A stretch of DNA of 64,000 nt from CALVLD01 sp964467585 (lineage in GTDB: Bacteria; Bacillota; Clostridia; Christensenellales; CAG-138), in assembly GCA_964467585.1 (NCBI GenBank), contig CAYXRF010000005.1, forward strand, positions 1 to 64,000, written 5' to 3'. Below the pieces are notes generated by a model, which was not told where the DNA came from, ran no database searches, and was given only the letters and a program-made list of their open reading frames with translations. A program made the position numbers and the translations under genes. Positions 51,718-59,860 of the stretch are shown here, one piece after another (the first letter of the stretch is position 1; each line of letters begins with the position of its first letter).

Positions 51718-53500
51718 CGGAGAATCATTTGGCGTTGCCGTTAAAAAGGCTGACAGACGCTATGTTTATCGCCGTCTGTGGGTATACGTCAAGCGCTGCG
51801 GATGGCTGCTGATTCCCGCTTTTGCGCTGGTTGTGGCTTCAAACGTGCTTGCTTTGTTCGGGCCCGCGCTTTCGGGCAAGGCGATTGATGCAATGGGGCT
51901 CGGCTCAACAAATTTTGCTTTGGTATTCAAATACTTTGGTCTGATGCTGGGGCTTTATGCCGTGTCGGGCGTGCTTTCGTATGCGCTGTCATACATAATG
52001 ATACGCGTCAGCCGCAAGGTGTCGTTTGAGCTTAGACGGGATCTTTTTCGTCATTTGGGAGAGCTGCCTGTCGATTTTTACGACACTCGTCAAACGGGGG
52101 ACATAATCAGCGTAATATCCTATGATGTGGATAATATTAACGCTTCAATATCCAACGATCTGCTTCAGATATTTAAAAGTGCAATAATGGTAATAGGCTC
52201 CCTTGTAATGATGCTGAGAATCAAGCCTGAGCTGGTGCTTGTTTTTTGCGTAACCGTGCCGCTTTCCGTCTTTTTGACCCGTTACATATCAAGACGCATT
52301 CGCCCTCTTTACAGAAAGCGCAGCGCCAAGCTGGGAGAGCTTAACGGCTTTGCGGAGGAGATGACGGGCGGGCAAAAGACCACACGCGCCTACAATATGG
52401 AGGATGCGGTGCTGTCCGCGTTTGAAAAAAAGAATAAAGAGGCGGTGGACGCCTATACCAAGGCGGAATATTGCGGCACGCTGATGGGGCCGTCCGTCAA
52501 CTTTATAAACAACCTTTCGCTTGCGCTGGTAAGCGTGTTTGGCGCGCTGATGTTCATCACAGGCAATATCGGGCTGGGGCAAATATCCTCGTTTGTGCTG
52601 TATTCGCGCAAGTTTTCGGGCCCTATTAACGAGACGGCAAATATATTTGGAGACATTCAGTCCGCGCTTGCGGCGGCGGAGAGGGTGTTCAGGCTTATGG
52701 ATGCGCCTGCTGAAAAGCCCGACGCAAAATCCGCAAAGGAGCTTGAAAACGTGCGCGGAGACGTGCGCGGAGACGTGCGTCTAAGCTCCGTCACATTCGG
52801 ATACGATCCCAACACGCCCATAATACGGGAGCTTTCACTTTCCGCAAAGCGCGGACAGCTCATTGCAATAGTCGGGCCCACGGGCGCGGGCAAAACCACA
52901 ATAATCAATCTGCTTATGCGTTTTTACGATGCGGACAGCGGCAGCATAACGGTTGACGGCGGCAACATAAAAAAGCTGACGCGCAAAAGCCTGCGCCGCG
53001 CATATACGATGGTGCTTCAGGACACATGGCTGTTTTCGGGCACAATATTTGAAAACATAGCATACGGAAAGGAAAATGCCACGCGGGAGGAGGTTGAGTC
53101 GGCAGCCCGCGCAGCGCACGCGCACGGGTTTATTTCCCGCCTGCCGGAGGGTTACGACACCGTTTTAACCGACAATGCCACAAACATATCAAAGGGACAG
53201 AAGCAGCTTTTAACAATCGCCCGCGCCATGCTTGTGGATTCGCATATGCTTATACTTGACGAGGCGACCTCAAACGTGGACACCCGCACAGAGCAGCGAA
53301 TACAATCCGCTATGCGTCGTCTTATGGCGGACAAAACCTGCTTTGTGATAGCGCACAGGCTTTCAACAATACAAAATGCAGACCTCATAGCCGTGCTTGA
53401 CGGAGGACGCATTGCCGAGCGCGGCACGCATGAGCAGCTTTTGAAGAAGAACGGCGTGTATGCGCGGCTGTATTATTCACAATTTGAAGCGGCGCAGTAA
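51707..53500 (+). CDS. Heterodimeric ABC exporter, catalytic half
   Basis: The 597-residue partner has six membrane helices and an ATPase domain with Walker A GPTGAGKTTIINLLMRF, a variant signature NISKGQKQLL, Walker B LILDEATSNVD with the catalytic Glu, and the switch His in IAHRLSTI. The consensus site therefore combines this Walker A/B with the intact SGGQ of the first half. A short duplicated segment (RGDVRGDVR) lies just before the ATPase domain at about residue 350. GGGAGGGG precedes the ATG by 6 bases. It ends the two-gene unit, facing the pyr operon. Confidence 0.93.
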   Translation: MPRNGESFGVAVKKADRRYVYRRLWVYVKRCGWLLIPAFALVVASNVLALFGPALSGKAIDAMGLGSTNFALVFKYFGLMLGLYAVSGVLSYALSYIMIRVSRKVSFELRRDLFRHLGELPVDFYDTRQTGDIISVISYDVDNINASISNDLLQIFKSAIMVIGSLVMMLRIKPELVLVFCVTVPLSVFLTRYISRRIRPLYRKRSAKLGELNGFAEEMTGGQKTTRAYNMEDAVLSAFEKKNKEAVDAYTKAEYCGTLMGPSVNFINNLSLALVSVFGALMFITGNIGLGQISSFVLYSRKFSGPINETANIFGDIQSALAAAERVFRLMDAPAEKPDAKSAKELENVRGDVRGDVRLSSVTFGYDPNTPIIRELSLSAKRGQLIAIVGPTGAGKTTIINLLMRFYDADSGSITVDGGNIKKLTRKSLRRAYTMVLQDTWLFSGTIFENIAYGKENATREEVESAARAAHAHGFISRLPEGYDTVLTDNATNISKGQKQLLTIARAMLVDSHMLILDEATSNVDTRTEQRIQSAMRRLMADKTCFVIAHRLSTIQNADLIAVLDGGRIAERGTHEQLLKKNGVYARLYYSQFEAAQ

Positions 53501-53522
53501 GCACAAGAGTGCGTGACTCAAA

Positions 53523-53564
53523 CAAAAAAATGAGGCGTCTCAAGCAATTATTCAGACGCCCCGA
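53523..53564 (-). terminator. Terminator of the pyr operon
   Basis: On the minus strand GGCGTCT ... AGACGCC with an AT-rich loop is followed by TCATTTTTTT. It lies 7 bases after the pyrE stop codon. Confidence 0.85.
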
Positions 53565-53570
53565 CTGTCT

Positions 53571-54146
53571 TCAGCTCTTTCTGCTTCCGGGCTTTACAAG
53601 GGGGATTTCCCCACTTTTGCACAGAGGGCAGTCATCGGGAGAATAGGACTCGATATTCAGTCTGACGGCTGCAAAAACGGGCAGAGTCAGCTCACACTCG
53701 TCGGCACGGCGATCCGCTATCGCGGCGACGCCCACCACGTTGGCGCCCAAAGCCTCAAGCACACGCACAGTTTCCATTGTGGATTTGCCCGTGGTTACAA
53801 CGTCCTCCGAAATAAGCACGCGTTCGCCCGGTTCTATTACAAAGCCCCTGCGCAGACACATCTCGTTATCCTTGCGCTCGGTAAAAATGCTTTCAACCCC
53901 AAGCTGACGCGCCAGCTCGTACGAAACTATTATGCCGCCCATAGCGGGGCCGCACACGGTTTTAATGTTAAGCGGGGCGACCTGCTCCGCTATTGAAGCG
54001 ATTACATTCGCGGCAAGAGCAGGGTTTTTCAAAAGCTGAGCGCATTGGCAGTAGCCGGCGGAATGTCTGCCTGACGACAGCAAAAAATGCCCTTCCAGAA
54101 AAGCTCCGCAGGATTTGAGTATACGAATGTTTTCAGACTGATTCAT
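53571..54146 (-). CDS. pyrE: Orotate phosphoribosyltransferase
   Basis: PyrE (191 residues) joins orotate to PRPP to give OMP. The PRPP-binding signature is RVLISEDVVTTGKST; other conserved parts are HFLLSSGRHSAGYCQC and GPAMGGIIVSYELARQLG. The last 20 residues (DDCPLCKSGEIPLVKPGSRK) carry a CPLC pair seen in the longer clostridial form. AAAGGAAG precedes the ATG. It is the last gene of the pyr operon, 45 bases after pyrD. Confidence 0.95.
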   Translation of the reverse strand: MNQSENIRILKSCGAFLEGHFLLSSGRHSAGYCQCAQLLKNPALAANVIASIAEQVAPLNIKTVCGPAMGGIIVSYELARQLGVESIFTERKDNEMCLRRGFVIEPGERVLISEDVVTTGKSTMETVRVLEALGANVVGVAAIADRRADECELTLPVFAAVRLNIESYSPDDCPLCKSGEIPLVKPGSRKS

Positions 54147-54191
54147 TATTTATGCTTCCTTTCGGTTTTTTAGCTTGCGGATACAAAAAAG

Positions 54192-55139
54192 CTATACCGC
54201 ACCGCGAATTTCACACAAGGACTTAATGCCCTGCTCGGCACAGAAGCTCTCCATGCCGTCAATTATGTCCGTCATAATATCGGGCTTTGAAAAAGTGGCG
54301 GAGCCAACCTGAACGGCAGCTGCGCCCGCCATTATAAACGCCAAAGCGTCGTTTGCGGAGGATATGCCGCCCATGCCAACCACGGGGATGGAAACGGAGC
54401 GGCAGACGGAATGCACCATGCGCAGCGCGATGGGCATAATCGCCGCGCCCGAAAGCCCCGCGTAAACGTTGTCAAAAACGGGTCTGCGGGAGTTGACGTC
54501 TATCGCCATGCCAAGAAATGTGTTGACAAGGCTGACAGCGTCCGCGCCCGCATACTGCACGGCAAGCGCCGTCCTCACAATATCGGAGGCGTTCGGCGTG
54601 AGCTTTACAATCAGAGGAAAACGTGTTTCCGCCTTTACCAAGCGCGTGATATCAGCAGCGGCTTCGGGCTGCATTCCAAACGCCATGCCGCCGTTTTTTA
54701 CGTTGGGACAGGATATGTTAAGCTCCAGCAGGTCAATATCCGCATCGTTCAAAAGTGCCGCGCCCTCGATATAATCGCTTTCGCAATGCCCGCCCAAATT
54801 GGCAATAACCGCCGTGCCCAGACGCCGCATGGCAATGCTTTCATGCGCGACAAAATGTGCGACAGACGGATTTTCAAGCCCTATGCTGTTAAGTATTCCG
54901 GAAGCCGTTTCCCACACGCGCACGCCGCTGTTGCCCGATGAGCCTGAAAGCGTAAGCCCCTTGCCCACTATGCCGCCCAGGCGTGAAACATCGAACAGCT
55001 CCGCATACTCCGCGCCAAAGCCAAACGTGCCGGAGGCGGCGATAACGGGATTTTTCAGCGTTACGCCGCAAAGCACGGTTTCAAGCCCCGCGCTCGCAAC
55101 GGTGCGGCGCTTTTCGCCCAATACTTCCGCTTCACTCAT
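54192..55139 (-). CDS. pyrD: Dihydroorotate dehydrogenase B, catalytic subunit
   Basis: This 315-residue class 1B enzyme oxidises dihydroorotate to orotate with FMN and works with PyrK to pass electrons to NAD. Motifs are ITLKNPVIAASGTFGFG-like VTLKNPVIAASGTFGFGAEY, NISCPNVKNGG with the catalytic-loop Cys, PLIVKLTPNASDI and the FMN-phosphate loop GMGGISSANDALAF. Start 55139 follows GGAGGG and overlaps the pyrK stop by 8 bases; an open frame of 29 more codons upstream is not supported. The adjacent pyrK confirms the NAD-linked type. Confidence 0.95.
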   Translation of the reverse strand: MSEAEVLGEKRRTVASAGLETVLCGVTLKNPVIAASGTFGFGAEYAELFDVSRLGGIVGKGLTLSGSSGNSGVRVWETASGILNSIGLENPSVAHFVAHESIAMRRLGTAVIANLGGHCESDYIEGAALLNDADIDLLELNISCPNVKNGGMAFGMQPEAAADITRLVKAETRFPLIVKLTPNASDIVRTALAVQYAGADAVSLVNTFLGMAIDVNSRRPVFDNVYAGLSGAAIMPIALRMVHSVCRSVSIPVVGMGGISSANDALAFIMAGAAAVQVGSATFSKPDIMTDIIDGMESFCAEQGIKSLCEIRGAV

Positions 55140-55956
55140 CACATTTGCCCTCCCAACCGTAAATATCACCGTATATGTCCCAAGCTTCAAACACAGGCCC
55201 GTCCTTACAGACCCTTCTGTTGCCAAGCCGAGTTTTTATGCTGCACGAATAGCATGCGCCCACGCCGCACGCCATACGACTTTCAAACGATACAAAAAGA
55301 CGTTTATTGTATTTATGCGCACAAACAGCAGCGGCACGCATCATGGGCGCGGGACCGCAGGCGTAATACACTGCGTCCCGGTCAAAATCCACCCTATCGG
55401 TAATAAATCCGCCAATATCGACAATAATGTCATCCGCAAATTCCTTATATGTGTCAAGCAAAAAATCACATTCGCCAAACCCAAGCGCAACGGTTATTTT
55501 TGAGTTGGGAGAGTATCGGCGCAGCGACCGTGCAAGCAGATGAAGAGGCGCAACGCCCAGCCCTCCGCCAATCAGCACAACGTTTTCACGCACAAGCGGA
55601 AAGCCGTTGCCCAATGCGCCCGTCACGCGGACAGAATCGCCCGCCCTCATGCGGCTCATAAGTGCGGTTCCCCTGCCGACAATGCGATAAGCAAGCTCAA
55701 TTCCGTCACAGTCCGCGTCAAAAAGACTTATTGGACGCGGAAGCGGCATTGAACCATCGGGCATATGCACCTGAACGAATCGTCCCGCCGCGCCGCGAAC
55801 AAGCGCGGGGCCTCCGCCGCAGCCGTTAAAAACGGATGATGCGGAGGAAGAAAAACCGTCAGCGGACGCATAATAGCCGTTAACGCCCTCAAGCCCCTCA
55901 AGACGCATAAGATATACGCCCCGCGCCACACTCTCGTTTTTTACAATCACAGCCAT
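55132..55956 (-). CDS. pyrK: Dihydroorotate dehydrogenase B, electron transfer subunit
   Basis: PyrK (274 residues) carries FAD and a [2Fe-2S] cluster and links PyrD to NAD. FAD binding is seen in PLPRPISLFDAD and the NAD site in LIGGGLGVAPLHLLA. The cluster Cys are in CGVGACYSC and a later Cys in RRVCKDGPVF. A 20-residue Ser/Gly-rich insertion (about 31-50, with FSSSASSVF) is unusual near the N terminus. GAGGAC precedes the ATG, which overlaps pyrF by 10 bases. Confidence 0.94.
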   Translation of the reverse strand: MAVIVKNESVARGVYLMRLEGLEGVNGYYASADGFSSSASSVFNGCGGGPALVRGAAGRFVQVHMPDGSMPLPRPISLFDADCDGIELAYRIVGRGTALMSRMRAGDSVRVTGALGNGFPLVRENVVLIGGGLGVAPLHLLARSLRRYSPNSKITVALGFGECDFLLDTYKEFADDIIVDIGGFITDRVDFDRDAVYYACGPAPMMRAAAVCAHKYNKRLFVSFESRMACGVGACYSCSIKTRLGNRRVCKDGPVFEAWDIYGDIYGWEGKCDE

Positions 55957-56792
55957 TGCAAAATGTCCTCTTTCATTGCAATGGCGGCGGCGCGTGCAAA
56001 CTCAGCAAAGTCCGCACCCTCGGTTTTGCCCTTGTGGGCGCAGATTATCCCGCGTGAGGAGTTGACAACGCCGCAGATGCCGTTTTTGAAAAACAGTGCG
56101 ACATCGCGTCCCGTGCCGCCCTGTGCGCCATAGCCGGGGATAAGAAAGAATGTGTGCGGCATACACTGACGGATGCTTTCGAATTCCTGCGGATATGTGC
56201 AGCCCGCAACAGCGCCTATCGCGGAAAATCCGCTGCCGTCCACAAACGAACCGCCCCAGTCCGAAGCACGATGCGCAACGGAAAGATACAGCGGCTTGCC
56301 TTCAACCTCAAGGTCTTGAAAATCTCCGCTTTGGGGGTTTGATGTTTTAACAAGCACAAATATTCCCTTGCCTTTTTTAAGATAATCATAATAGGGAGAA
56401 ACGGCGTCCTCACCCATGTAGGCGTTTACGGTAAGCAAATCGGTTTCGAACTCCCCCGTAAAATGGGCGATCGCATATTGACGCGCCGTGGACGAGACGT
56501 CGCCGCGCTTTGCGTCCGTTATTGCAATGCTGCCGCCCTCACGCACATATGCAAGCGTTTTGGCAAACGCCGCAAGCCCCGCCAAGCCCATTGACTCATA
56601 ACACGCTATCTGAAGCTTGTAGCAGCAGGCAATGTCGCGTGTGGCGTCTATTATCGCACGGTTGAACTCAAACACGCCCTGCTCCGTGGGAAGTCCCGCA
56701 AGACAGAGCGGCAGATAAGCCGGGATGGTATCCAATCCCACGCATATCGGCGTCTTTTTAACCGCTTCATTATACAAACGTTCCATTATCAT
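55947..56792 (-). CDS. pyrF: Orotidine 5'-phosphate decarboxylase, type 2
   Basis: PyrF (281 residues) removes CO2 from OMP to give UMP. The catalytic signature is ITDAKRGDVSSTA; CVGLDTIPAYLP and FFLIPGYGAQGGTG are typical of the longer type 2 family. The ATG at 56792 follows GGAGGG by 10 bases (a second ATG two codons later is possible) and lies 20 bases inside the 3' end of pyrC, so translation is coupled. Confidence 0.95.
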   Translation of the reverse strand: MIMERLYNEAVKKTPICVGLDTIPAYLPLCLAGLPTEQGVFEFNRAIIDATRDIACCYKLQIACYESMGLAGLAAFAKTLAYVREGGSIAITDAKRGDVSSTARQYAIAHFTGEFETDLLTVNAYMGEDAVSPYYDYLKKGKGIFVLVKTSNPQSGDFQDLEVEGKPLYLSVAHRASDWGGSFVDGSGFSAIGAVAGCTYPQEFESIRQCMPHTFFLIPGYGAQGGTGRDVALFFKNGICGVVNSSRGIICAHKGKTEGADFAEFARAAAIAMKEDILQWL

Positions 56793-57921
56793 AAACGATT
56801 CTCCCTCCGATTATCATCATTTTGACGCGTCCCCGCAGCATTCGCCCTTCAAAGGGGGTGTTGTGAGAGCGCGAAAGCATCTCACTTTTTTTGACGATCC
56901 ATTGCTCATCGGGGTCAAAAACCATCATGTCGGCGTTCATGCCCGCTTCAAGCGTTCCGCAGCTTAAGCCCAGAAGCCTTGCGGGATTTTTTGATGCAAG
57001 CCGTGAAAGCAGACTTAGCGGCAGCCCGTTGTTTGAAAAAACACTCACGAACATACCCAGCGCATGGTCAAACGTGGATATGCCCGCCGCGCCGCGCAGC
57101 TTGTCCGCATCGGTATGCGGCGCGTGGTCGGTGGCAAGACAGTCCACCGTGCCGTCCCTGATTGCATCCGCCAGCGCAAGCGCATCCTCGTGAGTGCGCA
57201 TGGGCGGGTTGACCGCGTAGCCGTTGTCCCATCCGAATATATGATGAGGCATAACCTCGCATGTGACGGGCAGACCTTCCCGCTTTGCCGCCCGAATAAG
57301 CCGAGCCGTCTTTTCAAGACTGATATGCCCAACGTGCAGCCGCCCGCCAACGCGCCGAACAAGCGCCAAATCCCTTTCAACAATCTCCGCCTCGGGCATA
57401 CAATGAGTGCTTACGATAAATCCGTATCGTGCGGAAGCCGCAAGCAGAGCTTCCATAAAGCTTTCGGACTGTATTGTATTGCCATCGTTGGATATAATCG
57501 GCGTCACACGCGACAGCGCGGCATAGTCGGAGGCAATTTCGTCCGAAAGGCCTTTCCCTGCCGCAGCCGCCTGAATAAGACGGCACAGCCCCCGCGCTGC
57601 AGCCTTTTCTTCATTATACAAGACGGCGGAGGGGGTATCAACAACGGGAACGGTGTTTGCCATTGCACACACGGCGGAATAGCCGCCCGCGCAGGCGGCG
57701 CGCAGCCCCGTCTCGATAGTCTCCTTTTGCGTCTGACCGGGGTCGCGCAGATGGCAATGGGTATCCACCAGCGCGGGCATAAGCGTAAGCCCCGCAATGT
57801 CGATTGTGCTGTCAACGGCAGAAAGCGTGTCCGCGCTTATCCGCCCGTTTTCAATGACAATATCGCATGGACGTTCGCCGCGATAATCCACGGCGATGCC
57901 GTTTGTAAGCCGTGTGCGCAT
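56770..57921 (-). CDS. pyrC: Dihydroorotase
   Basis: This type I dihydroorotase (383 residues) closes carbamoyl-aspartate to dihydroorotate with a zinc centre. The first metal motif is DTHCHLRDPGQTQKETIETG, later metal-binding His are in STHCMPEAE and LHVGHIS, and the catalytic Asp is in LATDHAPHTDADK. The ATG shares one base with the pyrI stop (TGATG). An open frame runs upstream through pyrI but has no homology to the family. Confidence 0.94.
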   Translation of the reverse strand: MRTRLTNGIAVDYRGERPCDIVIENGRISADTLSAVDSTIDIAGLTLMPALVDTHCHLRDPGQTQKETIETGLRAACAGGYSAVCAMANTVPVVDTPSAVLYNEEKAAARGLCRLIQAAAAGKGLSDEIASDYAALSRVTPIISNDGNTIQSESFMEALLAASARYGFIVSTHCMPEAEIVERDLALVRRVGGRLHVGHISLEKTARLIRAAKREGLPVTCEVMPHHIFGWDNGYAVNPPMRTHEDALALADAIRDGTVDCLATDHAPHTDADKLRGAAGISTFDHALGMFVSVFSNNGLPLSLLSRLASKNPARLLGLSCGTLEAGMNADMMVFDPDEQWIVKKSEMLSRSHNTPFEGRMLRGRVKMMIIGGRIVYDNGTFV

Positions 57922-58343
57922 CACAGGTGTGTCCGCGCTTCGCAGTATTCGCAGGCGTATTCCTTTGTTTCGGGATCCACAAGACGGAAGCAGACGTCCG
58001 AAACCTTCTGCTGATTGGTGATGCATCGGGGGTTTTTGCAGGTGAGTATTCCCGTCACCTGTTGGGGCAGCGAAAGGCTGACCTTGCCGCACAGCTCCCC
58101 GTTTTCAACATAATTGACGGTTACGCCCGGGTCGATAAGCCCCAGCACGTCAAGATTGAGATGCACGTCCGTCTCAATCTTTATGAGATCCTTTTTGCCC
58201 ATCTTCACGCTGTCAACGTTGCGCATAAGCACAACGGTATCCTCCAAGCGGTCAAGCCCAAGCTGCTGAAATATTTTGTAGCCGTGGTTTGCCTTTATGT
58301 GATCAAGCACAACGCCCTTTTTGATTTTTGAAACGTTTATCAT
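57921..58343 (-). CDS. pyrI: Aspartate carbamoyltransferase, regulatory subunit
   Basis: PyrI (140 residues) binds CTP or ATP and controls PyrB allosterically. The nucleotide domain is seen in IKKGVVLDHIKANHGYKIFQ, and the zinc domain in CKNPRCI ... YACEYCEA with four Cys ligands. It is 17 bases after pyrB. The presence of pyrI means the enzyme is feedback-regulated, in addition to leader control of the operon. Confidence 0.96.
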   Translation of the reverse strand: MINVSKIKKGVVLDHIKANHGYKIFQQLGLDRLEDTVVLMRNVDSVKMGKKDLIKIETDVHLNLDVLGLIDPGVTVNYVENGELCGKVSLSLPQQVTGILTCKNPRCITNQQKVSDVCFRLVDPETKEYACEYCEARTHL

Positions 58344-58360
58344 AGCCCTTTGTCCTCCGT

Positions 58361-59281
58361 TTATTCAATACCAAGCAGCTTTAGTATCAACGCCATGCGC
58401 ACATACATACCAAATTTTACCTGACGGAAGTATGCCGCGCGCGGGTCGCAATCCACCTCTACCGCAATTTCGTTAACGCGGGGCAGCGGATGCAGCACTA
58501 TCATGTTGGGCTTCGCAAGCCGCATTTTCTCTGCGGTGAGTATGAAAAAATCCTTCAGCCGCAGATATTCCTCCTCACTGACGAACCGCTCTCTTTGCAC
58601 CCTTGACATGTAAAGGATGTCAAGCTCGGGTATGCTGCCCTCAAGGTCGTCTGTTTCACGATAGGGGACGTTCGCAGCCTTAAGACAAGCCTTGACATAA
58701 TCGGGAACCTTCAGCTCCTGAGGAGAGATGAACACAAAGCGCATACCGCTGCACCTTGCAAGACAGGTTACAAGCGAGTGTATCGTGCGCCCAAACTTGA
58801 GGTCGCCGCATACGCCAATAGTAAGGTTGTCAAGCCTGCCCTCAAGACGGCGGATTGTCAAAAGATCCGTAAGCGTCTGAGTCGGGTGCATATGCCCGCC
58901 GTCCCCCGCGTTAATTACGGGACAATCGGCATAGCGGCTCATCAGCTTTGCCGTGCCCTCCTTGGGATGACGCACAGCTATAACGTCCGCATACTGCGAA
59001 ACCGTTTTTGCACTGTCCGCAACCGTTTCACCCTTGGCGGTGCTGGACGTGGTTGGGTCCGAAAAGCCAATCACGCTGCCCCCCAAGCGCAGCATGGCGG
59101 CGTCAAAAGAGAACTTTGTGCGCGTTGACGGCTCATAAAAAAGACTTGCGAGTATCTTGCCCCGCGCTTTTTGCGAATACGCCTCGGGATTGTCGATAAT
59201 TTTGTCCGCAAGGTCGAGTATAGAGGATATCTCCTCCATTGAAAAATCGACGGGAGCAATCAGATTTCTGCCCTTTAACAC
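58361..59281 (-). CDS. pyrB: Aspartate carbamoyltransferase, catalytic subunit
   Basis: PyrB (306 residues) forms carbamoyl-aspartate from carbamoyl phosphate and aspartate, the first committed step. The carbamoyl-phosphate signature is FYEPSTRTKFSFDAA; other motifs are HPKEGTAKLM, INAGDGGHMHPTQTLTDL and the aspartate-binding HPLPRVNE. The start is GTG 59281, preceded by AAAGGAAG. It overlaps the stop codon of the leader peptide frame, so expression depends on the leader. It opens the operon pyrB-I-C-F-K-D-E; carAB are not present here. Confidence 0.96.
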   Translation of the reverse strand: MLKGRNLIAPVDFSMEEISSILDLADKIIDNPEAYSQKARGKILASLFYEPSTRTKFSFDAAMLRLGGSVIGFSDPTTSSTAKGETVADSAKTVSQYADVIAVRHPKEGTAKLMSRYADCPVINAGDGGHMHPTQTLTDLLTIRRLEGRLDNLTIGVCGDLKFGRTIHSLVTCLARCSGMRFVFISPQELKVPDYVKACLKAANVPYRETDDLEGSIPELDILYMSRVQRERFVSEEEYLRLKDFFILTAEKMRLAKPNMIVLHPLPRVNEIAVEVDCDPRAAYFRQVKFGMYVRMALILKLLGIE

Positions 59282-59427
59282 TTGTTTTCAACTTCCTTTC
59301 GCACTGTTTTTGGCAAATAAAAAACCGAAGAATTAAGATTCCTCGGTTGAAATGAAAAAAGGAAAAGCAAAGCCCACGTCGCGCCGACTGCACGTTTTTT
59401 GCGCTTTGCCTCAGCAACAGAAAGCAT
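59275..59427 (-). CDS. pyr operon leader peptide (PyrL-like, candidate)
   Basis: A 50-codon frame starts at ATG 59427 with AAGGGGG 9 bases upstream. It reads MLSVAEAKRKKRAVGATWAL and then a U-rich stretch coding LFLFSF just before the attenuator hairpin. The hairpin itself is inside the frame (QPRNLNSSVF). Its stop codon TAA overlaps the GTG of pyrB. This is the arrangement of E. coli pyrL: RNA polymerase pauses in the U-rich run when UTP is low, the ribosome keeps up and blocks the terminator. The peptide sequence itself need not be conserved. A longer frame from ATG 59459 also crosses the hairpin but runs 150 bases into pyrB. Confidence 0.65.
   Translation of the reverse strand: MLSVAEAKRKKRAVGATWALLFLFSFQPRNLNSSVFYLPKTVRKEVENKC
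59318..59348 (-). terminator. Attenuator in the pyr leader
   Basis: On the minus strand AACCGAGGAAT pairs with ATTCTTCGGTT (one G-T pair) around a 4-base loop, directly followed by TTTT. It lies about 40 bases before pyrB. Confidence 0.85.
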
Positions 59428-59483
59428 ATGCCCATCCCCCTTTCGGATTTTAGGCGCATGCGTCCTCCGCAAAACGCCTTGCC

Positions 59484-59513
59484 ATTATAACCCGAAAGGT
59501 AGTACCTTGTCAA
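59484..59513 (-). promoter_or_regulatory. pyr operon promoter
   Basis: Minus strand: TTGACA (59513-59508), 18 bp, TATAAT (59489-59484). Transcription would begin near 59477, about 195 bases before pyrB. Between this and the protease promoter (59514-59731) I see no gene. Confidence 0.88.
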
Positions 59514-59731
59514 CGGCAGAAAAAAGTATATTACCAATTTTAAAAATTCAGCAAACGCCAACGCGGCGTCCCCGCAAGCCCGCGGCCGTGATTGCTCGGT
59601 TAGATTTTTATCCCAAAGCCCCCCGCGCAAAATAAAAGGCTCGGGCGGCAGGCGCAAAAGGGGAGGGCGGTTTACCAAAATTACCCAACGCAAAAGCGTA
59701 CAGATTTTTCTTTGCGGCGCATATTGACGGC

Positions 59732-59760
59732 TTGACATATTCATTCTTTAACATTATACT
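59732..59760 (+). promoter_or_regulatory. Promoter of the subtilase gene
   Basis: TTGACA (59732-59737), 17 bp, TATACT (59755-59760); a TATAAT follows directly at 59760-59765. The leader is about 95 bases. Confidence 0.85.
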
Positions 59761-59860
59761 ATAATGGATTGAGTATCCGTGTCGCGGGTGTTGATGTTCT
59801 GCTCCCACGAGTGCGGGCGCAATACGACCCAAATACTATTTTATAGGGGGTAACGAAGAA

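Noticed and set aside
59133..59459. Alternative longer pyr leader frame from ATG 59459
   Set aside because: Its ribosome site is too close to the ATG and the frame continues about 150 bases into pyrB, so coupling would fail.
59282..59480. PyrR-binding box or riboswitch in the pyr leader
   Set aside because: No sequence like the conserved PyrR site was seen; the leader-peptide arrangement explains the hairpin better.
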